Part shown: in pieces, positions 1 to 5,268 of the stretch | Layout of the letters: every line of letters starts with the position of its first letter | Position numbering within the stretch: the stretch's first letter is position 1 | Assembly (NCBI GenBank): GCA_003644895.1 | Contig: QNDO01000114.1 | Coordinates: forward strand, 1 to 5,268 | Direction of reading: 5' to 3' | Source: Candidatus Hydrothermota bacterium | GTDB lineage: Bacteria > Hydrothermota > Hydrothermia > UBA1063 | DNA length: 5,268 nucleotides | Position numbers and translations under genes: made by a program | The notes under the pieces: model-generated | Database searches by the model: none | What the model saw: only the letters and a program-made list of their open reading frames with translations | What the model was told of the DNA's origin: nothing

Positions 1-506
1 ACATAAATGGTTTCTTTTTCAGGGGCATTTTCTCGAATAAATTTGAGGGCATCCTCCACAGTCATATCTGGCTTCAACTCCACCATTTCTGGGGTCATGG
101 CATGTCCTACAGAATCCGGTGGATAATTCAGGAGAATCTGAGTGACCTCTCTTTCCTCTGGTTTTAAATAGGTTAGCAACTTTTTAACCATTTCAGCTGG
201 CAACTCATCAAAAAACCTGGCCCTGTCGTCAGGATCAAGCTCATTGAGAAGATCAGCAACTTCTTTTCTGGTAAAGAGTCTGAAAAGTTCTTCCCTTTCC
301 TGAGGAGGTAATTCGGAGAAAATATGAGCTATAGTTTCCTTATCCAGGAGTCTCAGGACAAGAACCTTTTCTTGATCCTCCAGCTCCTCTACAAGTTCAG
401 CAATGTCCTGTGGTTTAAGGGTTTTAAGGAGCTCTTTAATTGCCCCGAGATTTTTTTTCTCAAGCTCACTTTTAAGCTCAGGCAATAATACATTAATCCA
501 GCTCAT
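1..506 (-). CDS. mgtE: Magnesium transporter MgtE, N-terminal part (gene continues past the left edge)
   Basis: MgtE is a homodimeric inner-membrane Mg2+ channel whose cytosolic N and CBS domains sense Mg2+ and close the pore. I translated this open frame by hand: 168 codons plus two bases, with no stop before the window edge. Residues 1 to about 130 form the helical, acidic MgtE N domain, with repeated Leu/Glu-rich helices such as DIAELVEEL (34-42), ADLLNELDPDDRARFF (84-99) and DELPAEMVKKLL (100-111). The linker YPPDSVGHAMTPE (128-140) leads into the first CBS domain (VELKPDMTVEDALKFIRE, 142-159). The linker more often reads SAGRxMTxE, so Val-Gly-His here is a small departure. The second CBS domain and five membrane helices lie outside the window. 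The ATG at 506 is the only plausible start, because an in-frame TAA lies one codon upstream (510-512). There is no Shine-Dalgarno sequence. The gene is divergent from the K+/Zn operon. Family assignment is firm; regulation by Mg2+ binding is known for the family, not shown here. Confidence 0.93.
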   Translation of the reverse strand, partial: MSWINVLLPELKSELEKKNLGAIKELLKTLKPQDIAELVEELEDQEKVLVLRLLDKETIAHIFSELPPQEREELFRLFTRKEVADLLNELDPDDRARFFDELPAEMVKKLLTYLKPEEREVTQILLNYPPDSVGHAMTPEMVELKPDMTVEDALKFIRENAPEKETIY

Positions 507-541
507 TGGTTAATAATAAGGGATGAAAAAGAATAGGGCAA
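507..541 (-). promoter_or_regulatory. Candidate mgtE promoter giving a leaderless mRNA
   Basis: Read on the minus strand, TTGCCC (536-541, 4 of 6 matches to the sigma-70 -35 box) is followed after exactly 17 nt by TATTAT (513-518, 5 of 6 matches to the -10 box). Only 6 nt, TAACCA, separate the -10 box from the ATG at 506. Transcription would therefore begin at or next to the A of the start codon. This agrees with the lack of any Shine-Dalgarno sequence upstream of mgtE. It leaves no room for an M-box Mg2+ riboswitch in the leader. The promoter is predicted by eye only. Confidence 0.55.
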
Positions 542-563
542 AAAGTATCCCCATTTACCATTC

Positions 564-592
564 TTGACAGACTTTTAAACTACCTTTAAAAA
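564..592 (+). promoter_or_regulatory. Candidate promoter of the barrel-ktrBA-ZIP operon
   Basis: A perfect TTGACA -35 hexamer lies at 564-569. The best -10 match at 17-nt spacing is the weak TAAAAA at 587-592; TTTAAA at 585-590 (15-nt spacing) is an alternative. Transcription would start near 599, leaving a leader of about 20-25 nt that contains the strong ribosome binding site at 608-616. It lies back to back with the mgtE promoter without overlap of the core hexamers. The -35 is convincing; the -10 is uncertain. Confidence 0.5.
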
Positions 593-598
593 TTAAAG
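584..598. repeat. Short inverted repeat overlapping the operon promoter, possible operator
   Basis: CTTTAA (584-589) and TTAAAG (593-598) form a perfect 6-bp inverted repeat separated by AAA. A further partial copy, CTTTTAAA, sits just upstream at 572-579. The palindrome covers the predicted -10 region and ends at the predicted transcription start, where a repressor would act. An A+T-rich tract can give such a repeat by chance, so an operator role is only a suggestion. Confidence 0.3.
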
Positions 599-607
599 CA
601 AATCAAA

Positions 608-616
608 AAAGGAGGT
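608..616 (+). promoter_or_regulatory. Strong Shine-Dalgarno site of the barrel gene
   Basis: AAAGGAGGT at 608-616 is nearly fully complementary to the 3' end of 16S rRNA and lies 5 nt before the ATG at 622. It is the strongest ribosome binding site in the window. It fixes this start and suggests that the first gene of the operon is translated at a high rate relative to those downstream. Confidence 0.85.
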
Positions 617-621
617 CTAGT

Positions 622-1422
622 ATGAAAAAAGTAGTGATTGTATTGTTACTGTCAGTTTCTCTCCTTTCCTCACAGACACTCAGTGAAAAGGTGGATAGTA
701 CTGCAAAAACTTTCTATTCACCGGGAGCGGCAATGATTTCAGGGGGAATTTTTTCCACTGCTTCCACCCAGGGTGGGCTTCCTAGATTTGATATAGGTGT
801 GGGAACAAATATGGAATGGTTTAAATTCACAAGACCGGATAATCTTGAAGAAACAAGTTTTCCAGCTTTCTTCCCCTTCTTTTTTGGTGAAATTGGTGTA
901 TTTGGCGGTCTATCCTTTACACCAGTATTAAATGGAATCCTCTCCATCGATCTTCTCGGAAGATACTCCCCTGGTCTCATCTCAGCTGACTTCATAGAAG
1001 AAAAACCTCAACTTATTTCATATGGCGTTAAAATCGGCCTTATGAAAGATCAGCTAGTCCCCCCAACACCTGCAATATCAATTACCCTTATGAACCATTC
1101 TTACGGAGATCTGGTAGCAAAATTTGATACACTGTATACTAGCTTCAAACTCGAAGATTTCTCCATCCATGCTGATATCTCAAAAAACCTGATATTTCTT
1201 TCGCCCTATGCAGGAATTGGATACGATTCGTATAAATTAAAAGGTGAATGGTGGACCGAAAACACCAGCAGCAATAAAAGAACACTTGCAGAATTTAAGG
1301 ATTCATCCATACGATATTATGGAGGATTAGAATTCAAACTCCTTCTCATTAAACTTTATCTGGAAGGTGCTTACAGAGACGGCAACACAATTGTTTCCAT
1401 AGGTGCCAAGATCGGAATTTAA
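622..1422 (+). CDS. Exported putative outer-membrane beta-barrel protein of unknown function
   Basis: The function is not recognised. The 266-residue product starts with a Sec signal peptide: MKK, then a hydrophobic core VVIVLLLSVSLLS (residues 4-16), with cleavage likely around residues 17-21. The mature part has no other long hydrophobic helix. It is built of alternating hydrophobic/polar stretches rich in Gly and aromatic residues, for example RFDIGVGTNMEWFKF (55-69), ISYGVKIGLM (132-141), LSPYAGIGYDSYKLKGEWW (193-211) and YYGGLEFKLLLIKLYLEGAY (232-251), as expected for transmembrane beta-strands. The order of motifs (an aromatic FPAFFPFF segment at 80-87, an LLGRYSP segment at 111-117, PYAGIGY at 196-201) reminds me of DUF6588-type barrel proteins, but this is a recollection, not a search. 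The last residue is Ile, not the aromatic residue usual for BAM substrates. A strong ribosome binding site and the promoter at 564-592 make it the first gene of the operon. ktrB begins 2 nt after its stop. Confidence 0.72.
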   Translation: MKKVVIVLLLSVSLLSSQTLSEKVDSTAKTFYSPGAAMISGGIFSTASTQGGLPRFDIGVGTNMEWFKFTRPDNLEETSFPAFFPFFFGEIGVFGGLSFTPVLNGILSIDLLGRYSPGLISADFIEEKPQLISYGVKIGLMKDQLVPPTPAISITLMNHSYGDLVAKFDTLYTSFKLEDFSIHADISKNLIFLSPYAGIGYDSYKLKGEWWTENTSSNKRTLAEFKDSSIRYYGGLEFKLLLIKLYLEGAYRDGNTIVSIGAKIGI

Positions 1423-1424
1423 AA

Positions 1425-2780
1425 TTGTTGAAAAATTTAAAACCTTATCAGATTCTTTTATCAGGATATATTGGTGTAATTATAGTGGGGGCGTTGCTTT
1501 TACTTTTACCCTGGACCAGGAGGGGGAGTCTCTCATTAACCGATGCATTCTTCACCTCAACTTCTGCAGTATGTGTAACCGGTCTGATTGTAAAAGATAC
1601 CCAAGGATTTTTCACTCCTGTAGGCAAGGGCATAATTTTACTACTTCTACAAATAGGGGGAATAGGATATATGACTCTTGCTACCTTCTTCCTTTTCCTT
1701 CTCCGAGCAAAAAGCAGTTTCTCCTTTAGAATGACAATGTCCCAGTCTTTCCCAGAATTGAGTATCGGCAATATTTTCAGATTTGCAAGACTGGTAATAT
1801 TAATCACTCTAGCTCTTGAAATCACCGGAACCCTTATTCTTTATCCCAGCTTTTTGAAGTACGGATTTAGCAATTTCAAGGCATTTGGGCATGCATTATT
1901 CACTTCTGTTTCTGCATTCTGTAACGCAGGTTTCTCCACCTTCGCCACAAGTCTCACAAGATACAGAGGTGATATAATCATAAATCTAACTGTGATGTTT
2001 CTTATTGTCGTCGGAGGCATTGGTTTTGTGCTTCTCCAGGATATAGATGAAAAGTTCTTTTTAAAAACGAAGAAAAAACTCACTCTTCACTCTAAAGCAG
2101 TGTTAATTTTCACTACCCTACTTATTATTACTGGAGCAATTATTATCTTTATTTCAGAATACTCACACGGTTTTGCTGGCTTCCCTCTCAAAGAGAAAAT
2201 CCTGGCTTCACTTTTTCAGGCTATAACACCGCGTACTGCAGGTTTTTCTACAGTTAATATGAGTATACTGGCTCCTTCCACACTCTACTTTATCATGTTG
2301 TTTATGTTCATAGGAGGATCGCCAGGAGGTACTGCAGGAGGAATCAAGACCACCACCTTCTTCGGAATTTTTATATGGCTATATAATTATTTAAAAGGAA
2401 ATGAGCAGATTATATTTTTAAAGTATCGCATATCGGAAGAAACTATAAAGAAGATATTTTCTATATTTCTCCTCTCAATAGCCATAATTTTCACCAGTAC
2501 TTTCCTAGTAATGGTAGTTGAGAGGGAAGGAGTCAAAACTCATGGCTTTTTACCTTATCTCTTTGAAGTATTTTCTGCCTTTGGAACTGTAGGATTGTCC
2601 TGGGGATCTTTCCACCACAAATTTGTTAGTCTGAGTGCAGACTTTAATATACCTGCTAAATGGGTTATTATAATAACCATGCTTGCAGGGAAGGTGGGGG
2701 TGTTGTCTCTCGCTTCCCTCATTATAGAAAAGAAAAAAGAGGAAATAGGTTACGTACCTGGAAAATACGTAGTGGGGTGA
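1425..2780 (+). CDS. ktrB: K+ uptake channel subunit KtrB/TrkH
   Basis: This is the membrane subunit of a Ktr/Trk potassium uptake system, an inner-membrane K+ (often Na+-dependent) channel gated by its RCK partner. The 451 residues fit KtrB (about 450) better than the longer TrkH. The four pseudo-repeated M1-P-M2 units each carry a selectivity-filter loop: VCVTGL (49-54), AFCNAGF (164-170), PRTAGF (269-274) and AFGTVGL (385-391). The glycine-rich gating loop FIGGSPGGTAGGIKTTTF (295-312) is intact, so the protein should be functional. The conserved segment near the C-terminus reads AGKVGVLSLA (421-430), with Lys where Arg is common. The start is TTG; a second TTG follows directly (1428). Both are plausible, and the resulting LKNLKPYQILL opening matches the usual start of the family. 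No clear Shine-Dalgarno is present (only GGA at 1414-1416), so translation probably depends on ribosomes ending the barrel gene 2 nt upstream. ktrA follows after 4 nt. Confidence 0.95.
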   Translation: MLKNLKPYQILLSGYIGVIIVGALLLLLPWTRRGSLSLTDAFFTSTSAVCVTGLIVKDTQGFFTPVGKGIILLLLQIGGIGYMTLATFFLFLLRAKSSFSFRMTMSQSFPELSIGNIFRFARLVILITLALEITGTLILYPSFLKYGFSNFKAFGHALFTSVSAFCNAGFSTFATSLTRYRGDIIINLTVMFLIVVGGIGFVLLQDIDEKFFLKTKKKLTLHSKAVLIFTTLLIITGAIIIFISEYSHGFAGFPLKEKILASLFQAITPRTAGFSTVNMSILAPSTLYFIMLFMFIGGSPGGTAGGIKTTTFFGIFIWLYNYLKGNEQIIFLKYRISEETIKKIFSIFLLSIAIIFTSTFLVMVVEREGVKTHGFLPYLFEVFSAFGTVGLSWGSFHHKFVSLSADFNIPAKWVIIITMLAGKVGVLSLASLIIEKKKEEIGYVPGKYVVG

Positions 2781-2784
2781 TAAA

Positions 2785-3471
2785 ATGCAATTTCTCGTAA
2801 TTGGACTTGGAAGATTTGGAAAGGCTGTGGCACTGACCTTAGCCTCAAAGGGACACGAAGTCCTTGCTATAGATAAGGATGAGTCTAGAGTGACGGAGGT
2901 TGAAGATAAAGTTTCTCAGGCTCTTGTTATAGATTCTACTAATGAGAAAGCAATGAAATCTCTGGGCATTTCCGATTTCGACTATGTTATAGTTTGCATG
3001 AGCTCCAACATGGAAGCCTCCATTCTTACCACCATGATAGTAAAGGACTCAGGAGCTAAAAAGGTGGTTGCAAAAGCCGGAACGGAAGTTCACGCAAAAA
3101 TTTTGAAAAGAATAGGTGTGGATAAAGTGGTATTCCCAGAAGCTGAAATGGGACAGAGGGTTGCTGAATCACTTTCATCACCCAAGATATTCGACTACAT
3201 CGAACTTTCAGAAGATTATTCCATTGTGGAGATAGTTACACCGGATGCTTTCGTGGGCAAGACACTGGCAGAGATAGACCTGAGAAAAAAATACGGTCTT
3301 CAGGTGATCGCAATCAGAAGAAAGGTTCCACACCTTAACGAGGATACTGGACAGGTAGGGTATGATACAAAAGTGGTATTGGCACCCGGGCCTGATCAAG
3401 AACTATTAAAAGGTGATATCCTTGTAGTACTGGGAGAAACACCAAAAATAGAACAATTTAAAAAATTATGA
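2785..3471 (+). CDS. ktrA: K+ uptake regulatory subunit KtrA/TrkA (RCK protein)
   Basis: KtrA is a cytosolic protein that forms an octameric ring under KtrB and gates it in response to ATP/ADP or NAD(H). The 228 residues hold one RCK_N domain (1 to about 125) and one RCK_C domain (about 135-225), the KtrA layout rather than the duplicated TrkA layout. The Rossmann nucleotide loop GLGRFG is at 7-12. Asp30 ends the second beta-strand (EVLAID), where it would bind the ribose hydroxyls. Glu119 in FPEAEMG lines up with the cation-binding Glu of Bacillus subtilis KtrA, by my alignment from memory. RCK_C begins at about YIELSEDYSIVEI (138-150). Compared with B. subtilis KtrA it carries about 14 extra residues (roughly 179-193, KVPHLNEDTGQVGYD) in the beta-hairpin before LAPGPDQELLKGDILVVLG. 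The RCK_C domain is the c-di-AMP site in some Firmicutes KtrA; nothing here proves or excludes that. GGGGTGA (2774-2780), overlapping the ktrB stop, serves as ribosome binding site for the ATG. Confidence 0.95.
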   Translation: MQFLVIGLGRFGKAVALTLASKGHEVLAIDKDESRVTEVEDKVSQALVIDSTNEKAMKSLGISDFDYVIVCMSSNMEASILTTMIVKDSGAKKVVAKAGTEVHAKILKRIGVDKVVFPEAEMGQRVAESLSSPKIFDYIELSEDYSIVEIVTPDAFVGKTLAEIDLRKKYGLQVIAIRRKVPHLNEDTGQVGYDTKVVLAPGPDQELLKGDILVVLGETPKIEQFKKL

Positions 3472-3719
3472 AAATAGAGGATCTACTTGAAGAAGCTAAA
3501 TTTTACTTTGTATCCCAGAAATATGATCTGGCGGAAAAATTTTTTAAAGAAGTATTAAAAAAAGAACCCGGGAATAAAGAAGCACTTTTTAATCTGGCTC
3601 TTCTATATGAGGTAACAAACCAGTTTGACCAGGCCAAAGAATATTTTGAGAGGGTCTTACAGGTAGATCCCTCAAATAAAGAAGCAAGAGACCATCTGGA
3701 TAAATTGACGGAGCTCTGA
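3468..3719 (+). CDS. Small TPR protein of unknown role
   Basis: The protein has 83 residues and consists almost entirely of two tetratricopeptide repeats. Repeat 1 spans about residues 3-36, with the typical pattern A10...F14...Y19..A22...F26..L30...P34. Repeat 2 spans about 37-70, with A39..L43A44..Y47.....F53..A56...F60..L64...P68. A capping helix closes at 71-82. There is no signal peptide or membrane segment, so it is probably cytosolic and binds a partner protein or peptide. The ATG overlaps the ktrA stop codon (ATGA, 3468-3471) and no Shine-Dalgarno is visible, so translation is coupled to ktrA. The ZIP gene starts 2 nt after its stop. This position suggests work alongside KtrA or the ZIP transporter, but many bacterial operons carry small TPR proteins without a demonstrated link. 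It could also be a general chaperone-like adaptor. The TPR call is firm; function is unknown. Confidence 0.85.
   Translation: MKIEDLLEEAKFYFVSQKYDLAEKFFKEVLKKEPGNKEALFNLALLYEVTNQFDQAKEYFERVLQVDPSNKEARDHLDKLTEL
3710..3713 (+). promoter_or_regulatory. Ribosome binding site supporting the TTG start of the ZIP gene
   Basis: GGAG at 3710-3713, inside the last codons of the TPR gene, sits 8 nt before TTG at 3722. This is good spacing and supports TTG as the real start. The next in-frame ATG (residue 39) would remove the first membrane helix. Confidence 0.6.
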
Positions 3720-3721
3720 TA

Positions 3722-4465
3722 TTGAGTAATTTCCTTGCAGGAATTATAGGGTCACTACTTGCGGGTCTTGCAACAGCAATTGGTGGAGTTCCTGTATTAT
3801 TTTCTAAGGTATATTCCAGGAAAGTTCTTGACACTATGTTGGGCTTTTCAGCAGGGGTTATGCTTGCAGCTACAGCTTTCAGCCTTCTAGTACCTGCTAT
3901 TAGGACAGGAGGGGTATGGAAAACATCCATAGGGGTTGTTATGGGGAGCATTTTCGTGGAACTGGTGGACAGATATATACCCCATGAACACTTTTTTAGA
4001 GGGCATGAGGGTCCTCCATCTCACCTCAAAAAGATTCTTCTCCTTATGATTGCCATCACCATCCACAACTTTCCTGAAGGTATGGCTGTGGGTGTAGGTT
4101 TTGGTTCAGGTAATTTTGGAATGGCTACCTCACTTGCAATTGCCATAGGAATTCAAAATATTCCGGAAGGTTCAGCTGTTGCCATGCCCCTATTGAAAAT
4201 GGGATTTAGCAAACAGAAGGCTTTTTTGTTTGCTCTTCTTTCAGGTCTTGTGGAACCCGTGGGCGGTCTCATCGGTGCAGGAATTGTTTCCTTCACTTCC
4301 CGCCTATTACCCTACATGATGGGATTCGCAGCCGGGGCTATGATTTATGTAATTAGCGATGAGATGATTCCTGAGAGTCATTCTGAGGGAAATGAAAAAA
4401 ATGCAACATTTGGTGTTATTTCAGGATTTCTTGTCATGATGATTCTGGATAATATATTTGGATGA
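3722..4465 (+). CDS. ZIP-family divalent metal transporter (GufA-like)
   Basis: ZIP proteins move Zn2+, and in some cases Fe2+, Mn2+ or Cd2+, across the inner membrane into the cytoplasm. The 247 residues contain about eight hydrophobic segments, starting at 4-28, 37-60 and 64-84. The two metal-site helices are intact: HNFPEG (115-120, ligands His115, Asn116, Glu119) and QNIPEG (145-150, Gln145, Asn146, Glu149). Glu178 in GLVEPVGG (175-182) may be a further ligand. This Q-N-x-P-E-G second motif is typical of the bacterial GufA/BbZIP branch rather than ZupT. The cytosolic loop between helices 3 and 4 (85-103) is histidine-bearing (His88, His90, His95, His101), a common low-affinity metal-binding loop in the family. 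The start is TTG, placed by GGAG 8 nt upstream and by the need for the first helix. The gene lies 2 nt after the TPR gene and overlaps the next gene by 4 nt. The exact metal cannot be read from the sequence. Confidence 0.93.
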   Translation: MSNFLAGIIGSLLAGLATAIGGVPVLFSKVYSRKVLDTMLGFSAGVMLAATAFSLLVPAIRTGGVWKTSIGVVMGSIFVELVDRYIPHEHFFRGHEGPPSHLKKILLLMIAITIHNFPEGMAVGVGFGSGNFGMATSLAIAIGIQNIPEGSAVAMPLLKMGFSKQKAFLFALLSGLVEPVGGLIGAGIVSFTSRLLPYMMGFAAGAMIYVISDEMIPESHSEGNEKNATFGVISGFLVMMILDNIFG

Positions 4466-5268
4466 GAGAAATGGATATAAAATTATTTTTAAGCAAAAAG
4501 AAAAAATTAGTGGATGAGGCCCTTGAAAGATTTTTTCCTTATAAAGGAGAAGGGGTACCCATTCTCAGAGAATCAATGCGATACTCATTGTTTGCTGGTG
4601 GAAAGAGGCTCCGACCTATTCTCGTCTTGACAACTTACGAAGTATGCGGAGGCAAAAACCTGGAGGAGATTTTACCACAAGCCTGTGCATTGGAAATGAT
4701 ACACACTTTTACACTTATACATGATGATCTACCGGCCATTGATAACGATGACTGGAGAAGAGGAAGGCTTACAAACCACAAAGTTTATGGAGAGGCCCTT
4801 GCTATACTTGCAGGTGATGCTCTCTTTATCGAGGCTATAAATCTTTTTCTCAAGGGGCCACTTAAAAATGAACTAAAAGCCAGGATGCTTCTGGAACTTA
4901 CCCATGCGCTTGGGGTGAACGGTGTGATAGGCGGCCAGGTTCTAGATATCAATGCTGAAGGTAAAATGCACTCTCTGAAGTTGGTTCAGAATATTCATAG
5001 AATGAAGACTGCAAAATTTATTGAAGTCTCCATGGTAATCGGAGGTATAGCTGCTGAGGCTTCTGAAAACAGTATCAAAAAATTACACGAAATAGGAGAA
5101 AATATCGGCTTTGCGTTTCAAATTGTGGATGATATTCTTGATGAAACAGGAGAAAAGGAAGTTGTAGGTAAGGAAACTCATAAAGACAGAGAAAGAGGAA
5201 AATGTACATACCCATCTGTGATAGGCTTAGAAAGGTCAAAAGAAGAAGCATTGAACTTAATAAATAAG
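4462..5268 (+). CDS. ispA: Short-chain polyprenyl diphosphate synthase, probably farnesyl diphosphate synthase (cut by the right edge)
   Basis: The enzyme condenses isopentenyl diphosphate with allylic diphosphates, giving C15 or C20 precursors for quinones, carotenoids and undecaprenyl carrier. My translation runs 269 codons without a stop; the family is usually about 290-300 residues, so only the C-terminus is missing. Motifs: GGKRLRP (46-52), the first aspartate-rich motif DDLPAIDND (88-96) with RRG (99-101), GGQVLD (157-162), Lys182-Thr183, the second aspartate-rich motif FQIVDDILD (219-227), and KCTYPSVIGLE (247-257). The first motif has the two-residue insertion of bacterial type II farnesyl synthases, and the fifth residue before it is aromatic (Phe83). 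Both favour a C15 product. The first motif reads LPAID where LPAMD is usual. ATG at 4462 overlaps the ZIP stop (ATGA); ATG at 4471, in the same frame, is an alternative start. The gene is probably the first of an isoprenoid group, as ispA often precedes dxs, but that lies outside the window. Confidence 0.93.
   Translation, partial: MREMDIKLFLSKKKKLVDEALERFFPYKGEGVPILRESMRYSLFAGGKRLRPILVLTTYEVCGGKNLEEILPQACALEMIHTFTLIHDDLPAIDNDDWRRGRLTNHKVYGEALAILAGDALFIEAINLFLKGPLKNELKARMLLELTHALGVNGVIGGQVLDINAEGKMHSLKLVQNIHRMKTAKFIEVSMVIGGIAAEASENSIKKLHEIGENIGFAFQIVDDILDETGEKEVVGKETHKDRERGKCTYPSVIGLERSKEEALNLINK

Noticed and set aside
451..458. Run of eight T (A8 in the mgtE coding strand, codons 17-19), a possible slippage or frameshift site.
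   Set aside because: The reading frame is intact and matches the MgtE family on both sides. Such A runs are common in A+T-rich Lys/Asn codons, so programmed slippage is not supported.
507..621. M-box or other metal riboswitch in the divergent intergenic region.
   Set aside because: Only 115 bp separate the two genes, both predicted leaders are shorter than about 25 nt, and no multi-stem structure or conserved riboswitch core is visible.
714..995. Minus-strand open frame of 93 codons inside the barrel gene.
   Set aside because: It lies wholly antisense to a gene with a clear signal peptide and strong ribosome binding site. Its product resembles no family and is rich in Pro and Arg, as expected of an antisense shadow.
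1420..1427. Possible missing terminator or frameshift joining the barrel gene and ktrB.
   Set aside because: The barrel stop and the KtrB start are each consistent with complete proteins. The 2-nt gap is ordinary operon packing, not a broken fusion.
1403..1729. Plus-strand open frame of 108 codons across the barrel/ktrB junction.
   Set aside because: It runs in another frame over the conserved first membrane unit of KtrB, and its product is Cys-rich and unlike any family. It is a shadow frame.
1448..2083. Two minus-strand open frames (1448-1825 and 1841-2083) inside ktrB.
   Set aside because: Both are antisense to conserved KtrB filter and membrane segments, with no start signals or recognisable product.
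3589..3951. Minus-strand open frame of 120 codons across the TPR/ZIP junction.
   Set aside because: It is antisense to two well-supported genes, has no ribosome binding site and no family resemblance.
622..5268. Search by eye for a mobile element, CRISPR array, tRNA or a defence/toxin-antitoxin pair.
   Set aside because: No spaced repeats, terminal inverted repeats, transposase motifs, tRNA-like clover or toxin-like small gene pair were seen. Every long stretch is explained by the listed genes.

Overview
The window is a compact, gene-dense stretch from a bacterium with moderately low G+C and heavy use of AGA/AGG (Arg) and ATA (Ile) codons. One encoded protein has a signal peptide and the look of an outer-membrane beta-barrel, so a diderm host is likely. 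The codon habits and the barrel would fit a thermophilic or candidate-phylum lineage (WOR-3/Hydrothermae-like), but that placement is an impression, not a demonstration.

Layout: positions 1-506 (minus strand) hold the N-terminal part of an MgtE-type Mg2+ channel. A 115-bp divergent intergenic region (507-621) follows, with a candidate promoter on each strand. From 622 to the right edge, six genes run on the plus strand with junctions between a 4-nt gap and a 4-nt overlap: an exported putative beta-barrel protein (622-1422), the K+ translocating subunit KtrB/TrkH (1425-2780), its RCK regulatory subunit KtrA/TrkA (2785-3471), an 83-residue two-TPR protein (3468-3719), a ZIP-family divalent metal transporter (3722-4465), and a short-chain polyprenyl (probably farnesyl) diphosphate synthase (4462 to beyond the right edge). 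No terminator-like hairpin is visible between them, so they probably form one transcription unit.

Functionally this is a cation-homeostasis locus. MgtE handles Mg2+, KtrAB forms a nucleotide-gated K+ uptake system, and ZIP handles Zn2+ or related divalent metals. The barrel and the TPR protein are unassigned partners. The prenyl synthase probably starts an isoprenoid section that continues past the window. Individually the recognised families are well known. The less ordinary points are an apparently leaderless mgtE, a palindrome at the operon promoter, the unassigned barrel tightly linked to ktrB, the TPR mini-protein coupled to ktrA, and an insertion of about 14 residues in the KtrA RCK_C domain. 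No defence system, mobile element, RNA gene or CRISPR array was seen.
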